Positions 1-12,742 of a stretch of DNA of 34,945 nucleotides are shown here, piece by piece. Numbering within the stretch: position 1 is the stretch's first letter; every line of letters begins with the position of its first letter. The position numbers were made by a program, and so were the translations under genes. The stretch lies in assembly GCF_000003605.2 (NCBI RefSeq), contig NW_003148769.1:986550-1021494 (forward strand). The letters are read 5' to 3'. Source of the DNA: Saccoglossus kowalevskii. Taxonomy: Eukaryota; Hemichordata; Enteropneusta; Harrimaniidae. The notes beneath the pieces are model-generated. The model made no database searches and was not told where the DNA came from. It saw only the letters and a program-made list of their open reading frames with translations.

Positions 1-424
1 TCATGTAGCGCCAGTCGTCACGCAATGCGCTACAGTTGTTGGGCGCGTTCAAATTTTATATAAGCAAACAATGTGTTCAATAAACGTTTTAAATTTAAAT
101 TGTAGGAGCACTCACATGTTACATGTTTTATTTTATGATAATGTTAGCAAAAGTAGGGATAACGAATATATACTCTCCATAAATGTGGGATTCCACACAA
201 GCTCCATTCAACACTATGTTATTTTCACCTTAACTTGTCGCCTTACACATCAATTGCATTATAAAATCAGGTTCACCCACTTAAAAATCATGATGTTTTA
301 ATCTTAATTCTCATTTCTTGTAATTTAGGACTTTATTTCTAAATTAGTTCGATATCGAAATATAATTATTTTTTCGTATCTATCTTCAATTTCATATTGT
401 GACTAACACCAATCTCAAAGTTTT
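1..424. other. AT-rich flank, no gene recognised
   Basis: I see no recognisable coding sequence, RNA gene or repeat in this stretch. The open frame at 71-301 (plus) has low-complexity composition, no family motif and no splice context, and is best treated as chance. Confidence 0.5.
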
Positions 425-1200
425 TCACCTTAATTAGGTTCTGCTAATCATTTTAAATGGGTTACGTCACGTTCACGCCCATGGTACAACAAGCACATGA
501 ATTATGTATACAAGACAATTATTTGATAAAAAAAGAAAAAAATTAGATCGTTCAGAATTAAATGTTCAGAAGTAGTTATAAACTTGCGCCATAAGCTGGA
601 GTACTCTATGTTTGTTTACTCGCAAGTTGTTAAATGAATTGATTGACGATTGGCCGTCGGAATTTTGTTGAGATTCGGTTTCTTTCCTTAAACTAATTTC
701 CATTATTTACAGCCATTACGTAATCTCATCTAAATACCATGGTTACGTATGTCGGTGAACAGATGACAGTAAATGAGTGGAACGACATACTGTATGAATG
801 ATGTTATGACAGTTGTAATGGAAGCGAGTGTATACTGGTAAATATCTGCCCCCACGTCGTCATAAGTAGACCTTATTTGCAAATGACCGTCCGTGATGTC
901 GTTGAGAGTGAGAGAGCTACTCAATTTGTTTCTGTCCCTTTACGCAAAATAGGGTTAAATTTTTTGCCACCATTGCGATATCACCGTTGTTGCATGGATC
1001 AGCGGAATGGGAGACGCGATGACGAAACAGAATGAGACATTCTGGAGCAAAACAATTCGGGTCGCTTTTCTCCCTCTCAACGAGGTCTCGACGGCCATTG
1101 GGTGTGCGGTATATTTAAAAGAGTAACTTATTTTGTTAACTATGATGTTAAATATGCGTAAAAATATATAGACAAAAACAATTGAAAACTGTATTATCAA
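425..1200 (-). pseudogene. Decayed rhodopsin-like GPCR remnant (TM3 end to TM7)
   Basis: Read on the minus strand, pieces occur in the order expected of a class A G-protein-coupled receptor, a seven-helix plasma-membrane receptor. At 1096-1116 the residues KYTAHPM resemble the RYxAVCHPM end of TM3/ICL2 with a two-residue gap. A basic patch (RGRKATR) and a hydrophobic run ending SPIPLI follow, like TM4. In the same frame, after two stop codons, comes a TM5-like run with YVVPLI at 772-789. After a frame change, KHRVLQLM (590-613) resembles the start of TM6, and RNPFKMISRT (437-466) resembles NPxxY and the following helix with two residues lost. Spacing (about 102 codons from TM3 end to TM5, about 49 from TM6 to NP) is roughly right. 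The DRY arginine is lysine and the TM6 CWxP is not visible. TM1 and TM2 were not found. AT-rich DNA readily encodes hydrophobic runs, so this is an inference from order and motifs; the receptor subfamily is unknown. Confidence 0.4.
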
Positions 1201-4200
1201 ATCTTAAAATATGTATTGATAATGGCAATACATTTCAAAGAAGCAATTAAAATATTTAAGTGAAATAGTATTATATTACACATATTAAATAGTAATCACA
1301 ATGGGAATTGTTGGCGTAATACAATTCGTTAAATTATCGCATTATATTCTACTGAGAATTGCTTTTATTCAAAACTTGAAAGGCACTATCCCGTGGGTAA
1401 ATTACTCTAATATGATTGGGGCATGGTATTGTTGATTCCGATGATTACGACGAGTTACTGTTTTACCCACTAACAAAAACAGATTCAAAGCATTTATTAT
1501 ACAGGTATGTTTGCAATATCCTGCATCTAGAAATCTAATGAAAAAAGCAACACAATGGAATTCAGTAGCACTGTGAAGTTCTCGTAATAGTAAATAATTC
1601 CCATTCGAGGAATCTAGGAACAGAAACAGTAAAATAATAAGAGCGACTTTTCACATCAGTTTGGTTGAAATTATGATAATGATTTGATGAAATAAACAGT
1701 CACATTTTGTTTTTGGTAGGTTAGAGGCTACTAAAGTGGAAATGACATGCCAGTGTACTCCACTCGAATGTGGATATAAAATACAAATATATGAGATCAC
1801 ACCGTGTTCTAAATTTGCATTTGATTATGTAGATTTCATACCAACATTTTTAAAAAATTGGATTAGTTTTCTGGATGTGTTATAAAGATGCTTTTAATTA
1901 GTATCCTGCATTGGATGCATGGAAACACTAACCGCATGTTTACTGTACACTCTTGGCATCCATGTCCGAAGATTCTTAATTTATGACTAATTTACATTCG
2001 GGGCACCATGTTGTAATATTATACTAGGGACAACTGTATCGGAACTGGTCTTTCATAAATGACATTGCGATAAATTAACAGTATTAGGCACATATGTTTA
2101 ACTCGTAACCAATGATGAATGTTCAATGTCCTCCTAATGGGACCGCGTCTAGCTTTCCAGCGACTTAAACACATACCAATTGGACACAATTTCCCACCGA
2201 GTCTAAATAATAAGGCTTCCGTCACTAGATTGAGACATACCAGTCCCCTGGGTAGTGCTTTACCGTCAGTTTATGTTGTTTTTTTGTATAGTATATACAA
2301 TCAGACAGACGTGTTAACGATTATTCACATCTTCCGGTGTCGGTAAAGCCATATGCAGTCCATGTGAAATATATGTTTGAATCGTGATTCCACGTGTAAA
2401 CATTGACAGTACCGTGAAGAGGTCATTCGTCAATGCCACGGTGGCGTCTTGTTTGAAATAACTTCGAGGTTATCTGGTGATTCAATCGGATAATTTCGGT
2501 GACACATATTACGCCAAAGTCACGCGGGACCGATAATTTCTATGTCGAACAAGTTACCGTTCACTCAAAAACGTCAGGTGCTTTGCCAAATATGGGCGAC
2601 TAGAACGATGATTATCTTAGTCATTTTCGTTTGAAATATGCATGAATAATAACTGGCCCACGAATGCCTTCCAACTAACTACACTCCGTTTTTGCTGTCG
2701 CGCCACATAAGTGCGCCTGTCAATTCCAGGGAGTTGAAACAGGAAATAATCGGTCACGATTGTTTGTATTGTTTACACTTTTAATCTGTCGCTTGTTTTC
2801 AATTTTTATACTGATTAGTCTATTTAATGTGAGATTAGGCTTAACTTTTAAAACGTGGATATTGACACCCATTATTTGTAGCTTGACGCATTCCGATACA
2901 CGTATATATTATACACAGTAATATGCACTCAATTTATTTGCGCAGTGTTTAATATATACATATACTGTATTAGTTCCTGTAAGGTTGACTTAATTAGGGA
3001 AATAAATGAAATTGACAGCGTTAAACTTTAGATGAACCTGTAGTAATTATTTCAATACAGTGAAGGCAACGATTAATAAAAATGGAAACTCCTAAAATTG
3101 AACTGCGTGATATTGTAACAGGCAAAAATAGAAATATGCAGTGGCTAGGGAATGTGGAAACATCAAGTTGATGCCGAGTGAATCGTCTAACTCGTATGTC
3201 ATTACCATATGTGATAAGCCGCACATTTTAAGAGAGGCACTAAACAATCTGTGAACGGAATAACCACGGTTTATCCGGGAGTCTGTATTAGGAAGTGACC
3301 TTGGTATAATCAATGCATTGGATTCCGATTTTTGTTCCGCCGCGTAGACAGTCCTCAAATCGTGATAGGAGTAATAATTTTCTTTAAAAGTACGATTCCC
3401 ATGTAATTAAAATCACACGACACAAAAAATCAGAATCGCATACTGCGCGTAAAATACATTAACCAATGAAATATAGTGCTCGTGACTGATTAAGTAAAAA
3501 CACATCTCTCATCGAAGTTATTCTGTGGTATTTTGTAATAGTAATCCATTCACATTTCAAGGAAATTGGATTTTATTAACAAAAACACATTCAAAATGAC
3601 AATATAAAGTTATTAATCATTTTATCTATATATCACCATGCACACAATAGCAGCACTCGCAAAAGGAAACATGATGGACGACGTTACATTCATAATATGT
3701 GATCGCATGGCATATAACTTGAATACATGACATTCACAAACTCGGTTAAGCAATGCGCACTGGTAAATAAAAGATTAATGCATGAAAAATCAGTCATAAG
3801 GTGTCGCATTCAATAAGATCTATTTAAAAACTGGCGATTTGAAACGACGCATACATTTAACTATCGGCTAATGAAAATTCCTTCGAGGACTTGTCATATT
3901 TCATATCTAATGATGTTATCAAGTAAATCCTTGGGAGAAAGAAAGTTTCAGTGAACCGCGATTCAATTACTGGCTTCACGTAAACTTATGCTCTTGGTTA
4001 AACTGGATAACTATATAGTGTTTATCCGTGTGGGAATCTACGAAGACAGTCGCAAAACGTCTCTATTTATCAATATCTGCATTCACCGAACAAATTCATA
4101 TAATATGTATCTTAATTTCAAGAACAATAAGTCGGTAGTTTATTTTTCTTATATGTAAATCTGAAACATCATCTACATTATTGACGTTATATTGATACCA

Positions 4201-5827
4201 TATCTTCCATGACTTTTCAATTTGTAACACGTTAATAATCTTTCCACCATAAGAACTCATAAAATATCTTTATTCATCTTATTCTATCACCAAATAATGG
4301 ATTGGCAAGTAAGGCAACGGAAAATCCATCTACATAAAACAAAATACAATTCGAACCTGATTACATTTCAAACGCGGAATTGAAAAAAATAAATAAAATC
4401 AAGGCCACAAGGTGCAATTCAATATTACAACTTGGATCACCCCAGCTTAACTGTATTCCTAAATGACTGATTGACGGCCATATTTATTGCCAACGAAAAA
4501 ATAATTCGGAATGCCATTAAGGAATTATACAAGTACAACATGTGGGTATGAAGAATGCCTACAATAAATTAAGGGCAAGGGGAACTGGGACAGCAATAAA
4601 TGTTGTTTTGGATGATTGTATAAATGAAAAATACAGATGTGAGCCGCATATAATTTACAATAAATGACACAAAGGTCAAGATACCCGCAATGTTCACTAT
4701 TTTGTTGACGCATATTAAATAAGTTCGCACCATATGAATTGAAATTCCATTTGCAAATTGCTCGTATTTTATCAATATTTTTACATCAGTTTATGTGGCG
4801 GGTCCTCAGTGTGACCCATCGCTGATGGAAATGTTATGCCATAGCATCCTTGGAGTTGTACCGTTGTCTGTATATTTAATCTACAGTAAGAAACAGTATC
4901 AAGTCGTCTAGACTGACATAGGTACTCTTTCATGCGAGCAATTGATTTGTTTACGTAACCGTTGATTCAGCGAGCGAACATGCTGCCATCACGAACTCAG
5001 CACATTTGTTTGCATATGGCATCGTTAATGAAGTAAAGCTGTCAGAAATATCGCAGGGAGTTGAAATAACGTACACGATTTATTATTAATAAAGGTCTCT
5101 CGGAATATTAAATATCAATTTGCATTTGCAAGATCTGTGAACATAAACATGGGATAACCTTTAAATCCGCCGATAAGAAAAGTACAATGACTGTATTAAA
5201 TACCTAGGTTTGTGAGATAGATTTCTCATATCTATTCAGTAAAGTACAAAAGGCCTCCGGTCTATAGTATGTGAGTATCAAATGGAAATACATAAATAAA
5301 TAAATATGGGAACAATGTAGACCTTTAATATTTTGCAATTTCATGTTTGTGCTGAATCTTAACTTTGATATATATATAATTTACTACTCCGGTGAAATTA
5401 TGACACGACAATAAAACAAAAGTGTTCAGATAAGGGCGTACATCACACACCACACCGCGTAATATTTTCTATGGGCATATATAACATAAATCATCAACTG
5501 TTCTAAAAAATAAAAACAGATATACAAATTAATAATATATATCCATGATATATATTAGCATGATACATTAATTAACTGATAATATGTTATAATTTAACTT
5601 GTATATGCATTGAAAACAAAGTATGCATGTATGGTATTTGAGAATATGAAGTTTTCAAATACTTACTGCATAGAGCATTTAAATTAACTTTGGAAAATGA
5701 TAAATTGAAATAGAACAAGCTTATGTTCAACATGCAGCATCTTATTTGCGGCGACAAATACATTACGTAATACATTTAATTTGACTATAGACGTGTACTA
5801 TCAATTACCGGGCGCCCCATTATTAAT

Positions 5828-5872
5828 CCCCATTCACCACCTTCAGCTACATAACATCTGAAGGTTACGGGG
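5828..5872. repeat. Short bulged stem-loop
   Basis: ACCTTCAG (5839-5846) pairs perfectly with CTGAAGGT (5858-5865) around an 11-nt loop. Outside a bulge, CCCC (5828-5831) faces GGGG (5869-5872). The surrounding sequence is less AT-rich than its neighbours. The arms are unequal and shorter than a usual microRNA precursor, so no RNA gene is claimed. Confidence 0.5.
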
Positions 5873-6251
5873 CTGTGTCAGCGTCTGTTACGGGTGAGAT
5901 AATATCTTTAATAAAATTGTGATACGCATGGGAACACAGTTTCCGACATGTCGCCCACTATTATCAATGGGATGTAAACCAATCCATATCACCATGGAAT
6001 CCAGTTATCATATTATAAAAAAACTAATTGTTGTTATATCATTCTGCTTCGTTTGATTTTAAAATTTTCTATGTAATGATGTGAGTTCTATCGAGGCTTT
6101 GGCGGCATAGTGAGATAAAATTTGTAATCATGCATGTTGCATAGCTTTTACATCAAAATAGTAAACACTTATTAACAAAAATATGAATTAATTGTACTAT
6201 ACAATAAAATATATTATTCCGTTGAATCTAATCACCACTTCTTTCAATTCT

Positions 6252-6270
6252 ATAACAGTCGGGCTGTTAT
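6252..6270. repeat. 7-bp perfect stem with 5-nt loop
   Basis: ATAACAG and CTGTTAT flank the loop TCGGG. It could be a chance hairpin; no known histone 3' stem-loop or other RNA element matches it. Confidence 0.4.
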
Positions 6271-7124
6271 TTTTATAACAACATGGCTGCAATATCCAGT
6301 TTATTCTTTTTTGGCGACCATCTTATGTTTATTTCACTATCGACCTCACCACTGACACTGCTAACTTCATTGAGGATTCTGATAGCGCAATTGTCATATA
6401 ATCAATGCGAATTGTGCTAAGAAATTAAACAATATAATCAAGTTCTCGACAGTTTCCTGCGTACAAACGTCCATCTCAGATGACGACATTCGCATTCCAA
6501 TCCTAGACTATATATCGATCATATCACGGGCATCTTGCGACATGATTGGTGGGAACCATATTCAGTCAAGCCATGTTAGAATATGCAAATAATGCATAAT
6601 AATGTTTTATAATCCTCATATTTTTTCGAATTATTTTTTTAGCCAGATTTTGTGTGACATATGTTTTTTATATTCTACCTTTTGCGCAACATATCCAGGC
6701 TGTCACTGATTTTACAAATTAACATCCACATGTCCATTCTTTCAACAAATATAAACATAGTACTCTAACACATGCAAAATGTTTCAATCTTTTATTTTAG
6801 CGCCCAAATGGATTTTATATAATAAGCTGTTTGGCTCTGGGATTGACCTTTATATGAAAAACCATTAGCTTAGTGTGTACCTTCAAAGCTAATGTGAATG
6901 TGTGTTTGATATATATTGAGTATTCAGCCAACTTGAGCACTGTATTGCCTTCACTATGTGTACTGATAAAAGATTCTTCAAACAGACCTTTTAGAGTATG
7001 TGTTTGTTCAATTGGCGGAGATCTGCTTTCAAGGACGTGGCGTTAGGCATTTATTTGTTCAGATTTCTTTTTATACATCAAATTTAAAAAAACGCACAAA
7101 GGCTCATGGTTAGACGCTTGTTTG

Positions 7125-7215
7125 TAAACAATGGCACGCTATGGCCATCTGACGCATGCGCATGTGACGACACCCCCGCTTTAAAGTGTTACAGTCACCG
7201 CGTCGAAATAGTTGC
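7125..7215. promoter_or_regulatory. Local GC/CpG-richer island with NRF1-like motif
   Basis: Within strongly AT-rich surroundings this segment has several CpGs and the near-palindrome GACGCATGCGCATG at 7151-7164, close to the NRF1 consensus (YGCGCAYGCGCR). It also includes a C-run and a TCACCGCGTCG segment. This is compatible with a small promoter or enhancer, but no first exon is visible next to it. Confidence 0.25.
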
Positions 7216-7780
7216 ATGTTACGTACACAATGCGTAAAAAAAACCGAAATTCGACTGCGGGCTACATAACGATTATAGTGCTTCATTATACAAAATATAT
7301 CTGGAGGTATTCGTGCGATGAACGGGAAATCATATAAACAGTTTGTACATAATAAAACAAGTGGGAGATAAACGTCGCCATAGAAGATGTCAAATCGAAA
7401 AGTTTAATAACATAAACAAATATCCACAATAAGGCAGGACAATGAAACATAATAAAACATCTTGTACTATTCGTCGGATAAACAAATATATACACGCGAA
7501 CTTAATATTTATAATTTATTCAAATTCCTATAATATAGATGATGTTTGGACTGTTACTAAGTAGTATTACAAAGAACATAATAATCAGTCAGATTACTAT
7601 GCATAGTATGGTTCCGGTAAAATTATATTAGCTGACCGCCAATCACGTGTCTCTGCCATATAAGGAAAGGTATTACATATTCAAATAAGGCGAATCTAAG
7701 CTCGACGCTTCAATTCGGACACGTTTCCCAGTAATATATGTTACATTAACAAACCACGCGGCAGGATTGCTATAGCCGAG
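7216..7780. other. AT-rich, no gene recognised
   Basis: The open frame at 7286-7495 on the minus strand is hydrophobic, but it carries no motif and no splice signals that I could support. Confidence 0.45.
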
Positions 7781-7781
7781 T

Positions 7782-7967
7782 GTCTAATGGAGTAGGCAAC
7801 ATCTGTGCGTGAATGAAGGTAAATCATATACATGTAATACTATTCAAGTTTTTTAGTTAAAAATATGCGGGACTATCATTGTCGTTGATCGGTTTATACA
7901 TTGTGTGACAGATGACAACTTGAAGCCGTGCAAAGTGCATGGTGGAGAAGTAGGCAACATATGTGGG
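7782..7967 (+). repeat. Pair of similar short segments around GTAGGCAACAT
   Basis: GTAGGCAACATCTGTG (about 7790) and GTAGGCAACATATGTG (about 7950) differ at one base. Each is preceded by a GGAG motif, with three extra bases in the second copy. They lie roughly 160 bp apart and both encode a GxVGNIC-like peptide. This may be an old partial duplication; similarity outside the core is weak. Confidence 0.45.
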
Positions 7968-8200
7968 TTAGTATTGTGTCAGGTACACTCTACAGGTTTG
8001 GGTGAATACGGTCGCATTGAGTGTTGGTGATTATCATCTATGCATTATGGTTCCAACATTAACGTTTTACAGCGTACAGCGGATTAATAAGAGTGGCCAT
8101 TTCCGTACCAATAATATCTTTTATAATGTGTATACGTATGTTCAGTCTAGTAGCATTCTGTCTACTTGTAAGTATTTGAATAAAAACAGGAATGTGTGAT
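7944..8200 (+). pseudogene. Possible GPCR remnant (TM1-TM3 region)
   Basis: The plus strand shows GEVGNICGLVL (from 7944), like the GxxGN motif of TM1 in class A GPCRs. After a frame change, from 7978, come VRYTLQVWVNTVALSVGD and then a hydrophobic run to MVP. This fits the TM2 pattern (RTxTNxFLVNLALxxxD, proline eight residues on). A segment GHF followed by YVQSSSIL resembles the end of ECL1 (WxFG) and TM3 (CKxxxYxQxxS), although the conserved cysteine is absent. The frame ends in a donor-like CTT|GTAAGTAT near 8167. Farther down, 8596-8690 encodes SACMYAFITYSLFIEKL, which loosely resembles TM5/ICL3. No DRY motif was found, and the distance to the TM5-like part is too long for an intact receptor. 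It is a weak, motif-level inference; it could be chance hydrophobic coding in AT-rich DNA. Confidence 0.27.
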
Positions 8201-11200
8201 AACACAATATTTAGTGCCCGTTTATTATATTTATATCTAGTGTCTGTTTGTATTTCGCGTTCTTATATCGTTTAAACCTTAGAAACATAATAACATTTGT
8301 CTTTATGCCCACGCACATGAATATTCGTGTAACACAGTCATTTTTTTTTAAATTATTTTTTTTTAATTTAGAATTAATCTATGGATGTAGAACTAAAAAT
8401 ATAAAATTCTTGTTATCGATAGTTTTCCGTGTGTTCAGTGTGTCAAAGTGTGACTGAATAAACATAAAGGCTGTTGTTACTCAAGATAATTATTACTAAC
8501 TTGCCATTTATTGCAAACTAAACATTTCAAACAACGTGAAAGTATTGTTCATTGGCGGATGGGTTTAGGGAGATCCCGACACACAGATGCGATATCGTTT
8601 TTATGGAGCGCATGTATGTATGCATTTATAACATATTCACTATTTATAGAAAAATTAGAAAACAGGGATTCAGGTTTTAAAGCATTGTCTGTATGTGCCC
8701 ACCTTTCTTTCTATAATCGTTCCCCCACATACTGTGCTTCTCCGGTTTGTATTTAGTGGCACATCATTGAGAGTGTTTTTCTTTGGCACTACCACAATCG
8801 ATATGAAAAAGAACGTTTCGATCATATGAACAATTTGCATATTGAGCCGTATCAAATATCAGACAAACCGATGTAACATTACATGTTCTATTTACTCTGA
8901 AAGCTGTGTAATATAACAAAGATTAATTTAACTAAGCCTCGGAGCGCACCAAACTAATATACTTTCGACTCTGATTACAAACGTTTTTTTTTTTTTCTCG
9001 ACAGAATTTAATCATCTAATATAGATATTCATATTCAATATATTCAACCCCGTGGTGAGAGTAGCTAAATAAAACGACAACCCCGTGTATCTGTATATTC
9101 TAGTTTAACACCTTGTTCGCGTTAACGTGTTTGTCGTTTGATCAACGCACCAGCATAATTTCAGAACCCGAGTTCTATTATTAGCGTGCTCAAACAAGCA
9201 TTTAGCAAACGCATTCTTTCGAGTGCAGTTTTTGATGTAAACTCGCCCATGCGTTGTTTTAACAAATGCCTATTATGACAGGGAATTAACACAATAAAAG
9301 TAAATCCGGAAATTACTGTTTCTTCGATGCTTTCAAAACTAGCATTGCACAAGTGATCTTGAATGGAGATATCACGTCGTTTGAAAATAATCGTGTTTGA
9401 TGAACTTTGATGTTCATGTCCGGGTGACGTGACACACAAACATGTTTTTTTTCTGATTGTGCCTGAACTAATCATTATATTTGATTCTCATATTTACATG
9501 TTTAACTCACGAATTACAGTTATCACAGTGAGGTCTGACCCACATCATCATGTAGCTATCGAGTTGTTTTATCCGTCGTTATACCACGCTTGATTATCTC
9601 GTAGTTGTTTATGTAAATATTTTTTTCCTGTGAATTTTCCGTCTGGAGTTAGTTGACGTTCATAGTTTAACACATATATTCTTTAAATTAGAAGTCTTTT
9701 CGTTTATACATGCGTACCCATATTGATTACTTAAATGAAGATTGACAGGTTTGGAAAAGATTTGTCACTCGCGCGGCCCATGTGGGTGATTGTGTTGTAG
9801 CTTTCCCGATTTGCATGCACATGCATCTTTCTACAGATACTGTCATGCGGTATTTGGTATCCGAATGAACTCAGTTCAATAAGTAGAATTGTCATAAGGG
9901 GTCACCACTTGATAAAATTGGGGGGCTCACATTTTTTTTCATTTATATTAAAGGTATCAACATTTTTCTTGCAAAATCTTGCATGCATTTTTTCTCTTAG
10001 GTTGCATTCTTTTTAACGAATCAACCAGCGGGCCTCATGTCAATGGTCAAATCCTAATACTGCCAACACGCAAACTAAAAAGTAGGGTGATTCGAGGTTC
10101 ATATATATGTGGCATCGATTCAACAAAAATAAGACCACCGCCGTTGAAAGCATTCGACAACGGTATTTCTCGAGTGGTAGCTGATGGATAGATGTCCTAT
10201 GTCGTTTAACGAAAAAACATGTCTCGGCGGCAATAAAACTGATCGCGAGTTGTAAACCATTTGGCATATGTCAACTAAAGATTCCGCAGCCATGCTAACC
10301 AGTTCAAACACCTAGTTAACACAAGCAGCAATGTCAATGTCGAGTCATCAGTGGAGGGTTCGGTGAGATAAGAGAAGCGTGCGCACACTGTGGAGGTTTC
10401 TTTATTTGTTACGGGTGGCCGTACTTCCGATTTGCTTGTTTAGGCGCCGTCGGCTGTTGTGCTTAAAACATTGTTGCTGTCACGACCTGGTCTTGTGCGT
10501 TATAACTCATGGTAATGGAGAAAACAGGGTGGAATGTCACGTCTAGATCTGGTGTGGCTTATTCTTATGGTTCGAAAATTGTCTTGGCGGCTAAACTAGA
10601 ATCAGAAACAAATATGTTTGCAAAATATGTGCACTTCGCCCTTCGTTCGCAAAATGCATCACATGATTGAGTAGAAATAATCTATACACAAAACTCTGCG
10701 ACTCTCAGCAGCGATAATGGTCAACTGCTTGGTGATTTGGTTGTCGCCCAGTTAACTATTCGCGAAGGGTATAAAGTCATTGTGACAGATTGATGAGCGC
10801 CCTTAAACCCCCGAAAACTAGTATAGATTCATGGTATACACAGTGACAGTTTAAAATATACCACTTGTCATATTACATAAACACATTAGTCTCGGATTAC
10901 AATTTACCGCACTCAATGATGACATGAATTTAGTTGATAGTATCATGTGATTTTGAGTCAAAAGAATGTTTTACTCAGTGCACATACTAAGTAGTTAAGT
11001 TGTTAGGATCTCCGATATCGGTCAACCTATTTCATGTCAAATCAGCTACATTAACTACCTCGTTCGTTAAACTGCAGTGAGGTCAATGGACAGACATACT
11101 GACATTGCTTGCAGAAGCTATGATGCAATACGAGCGTCAGTGATAAAGTATGTTTTGAAAGAATTATATTTGATTACTTCTGTCTGGCATTGGTTTTAAT

Positions 11201-11456
11201 CACATTTAAGCATTGTCATAGACAAATTAACTTATATTTGTGTGATGGATTTAAAAAAAAAAGTTCAACAAAAGCAGGGTATACGTAGAAGAGATTGGAA
11301 GAAAACTTTTCACCTAATTTTCTCTGTGTTCTTAAGGATATGGATTATAATACCAATATTAAATATATTGCACTTTTAACAGCATGGTATGAATAAAGCA
11401 ATTCTCTCATCTCACAGTATTACCTGGACTAGCAGAACACCAATAAGTCAGCCAAT
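8201..11456. other. No gene recognised
   Basis: This stretch is AT-rich with a T13 run at 8984-8996. The frame at 9161-9475 (minus, 104 codons) and the cluster at 9979-10311 (both strands) carry no motif that I know. A possible acceptor lies just before 10002, but there is no supporting downstream donor or family match. Confidence 0.45.
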
Positions 11457-11533
11457 ATACCTTATTGGCGAGTTGTACCATATTAGCCAGTTGTTGTACC
11501 TTATTGACCAGTTTTTATACTTTATTGTCCAGG
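11457..11533 (+). repeat. Degenerate 21-bp tandem repeat, about 4 units
   Basis: Units of the form GTACCTTATTGGCCAGTT recur with TAC at 11458, 11476, 11497 and 11518, so the period settles at 21 bp. Because 21 is a multiple of three, one frame stays open and reads as a repeated YLIxQ(L/F)L peptide. This explains part of the longest open frame of the window (11389-11778, 129 codons). The rest of that frame has no recognisable domain, so I do not call a gene. Confidence 0.7.
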
Positions 11534-12703
11534 TAATTTATTGTTCAATAATTTATTGTACCCTGATTAGAGCGAGAGGACCAAGCGATCTGTTATGGCC
11601 CCCCAAATATTTTTCTGTATACCGACATCGCGTTCACTGTTCTAAATACCCTGGTATCCTTGGTCAGGAGAACATTGGACACGTAACGGTATGTAATGGA
11701 ACACTAATTGTGCATGTCCCACACATGCTGCGGCCGTGGATGCAAAATAATTATCGTAGCACTCTCGCCCTCAAATAGATCTCGGCGTCATTGAACTAAG
11801 TAGATGATAACTGCCAACCACGCCAAACATTTATTTTCATTAAACACCTTAATCGTATCAAGAAATTATAACCATGCAATTACATTACATTAAGGAAGAC
11901 ATATGCAAAACACTACACAGAAAACTAATTCCATCGAAATGCAACTAGTGATCCTTTACATTACATTCACGCTTACACGTACACACATGCAAACACACAA
12001 AGAACTGATATTTCAAATTCGATAAGTGTTTGCGAGAAACGTGTTTCGAATATCCAATAGGTTGATACTATTAAAATCTTGTTTTCGATGATCGTGAACA
12101 TTACTTAAATTAATTGGTTTAAATTTAGATGAAATCAGTGATGAGTGCTCTGTTGACGAAATATGTTAATATTTTAGTTCTTTGACTGATAAATTATAAT
12201 ATGTGCATGGTTTCACTGGAGAAAAAAAACATACGTAGGCACCGGATATCAAATGTATGTTTGATACTAATTATGACTCGGCGAATCAATTGGTTTAATG
12301 GAGCGTGTGAGGCGCTTTTGTAGTTTCATGCGAACGAGTAACCACGCAGGGAAATGGGGTCAAGGAGCACATTATACGTGTCACAATAATACGATTTCTC
12401 GTTACGTCACCGACATCCATAATAACATGCCTCATAGTAACAGACGTCAAAATATTATGTAAGGAAATTTTGAAATCTCAATCAACCTGTCCATTATCGG
12501 TGCCCTTATAATGGATTTAGGTACATAATGAAATACCTGAGACTTCTTATTATCACTTGTCACAGGTTGCTGAATTCAATGCTCTGTTTATAAGTATGCT
12601 GACTTAGCACGATTAGTTCCAATTTTGTTTTGATAAATACGTAAAGTTTATCAATAATACATAAACTTATTATAACTATTTTTACGATTTTACGAATGTT
12701 TGT

Positions 12704-12742
12704 TGAGTGATTGAGTGAGTGGATGAGTGAGTGAGTGAGTGA
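12704..12742 (+). repeat. (TGAG)n microsatellite, imperfect
   Basis: About nine GAGT/GAGTGA units with one ATT and one GGAT interruption. It is a simple sequence repeat. Confidence 0.9.

Larger units (their letters stand above)
1201..7124. other. Long AT-rich stretch without recognised gene
   Basis: About 5.9 kb in which I found no exon with convincing motifs. Open frames at 2019-2225 (minus), 2119-2346 (plus), 3021-3358 (minus, two overlapping frames), 4525-4775 (minus) and 5587-5775 (minus) show no family signature. A strong donor-like CAG|GTATGT lies at 1500-1505, but no acceptor or clear upstream exon accompanies it. Small hairpins are listed separately. Confidence 0.5.

Noticed and set aside
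1436-1502. Exon candidate ending CAG|GTATGT
   Set aside because: Good donor and an open DSDDYDELL-containing frame, but no AG acceptor with a pyrimidine tract upstream.
9161-9475. 104-codon minus-strand frame
   Set aside because: No recognisable motif, no splice signals, and composition like chance frames in the window.
9979-10191. Exon candidate after CTCTTAG near 10002
   Set aside because: The acceptor is reasonable, but the only donor-like site (GTAGCT near 10178) is poor and the peptide is unrecognised.
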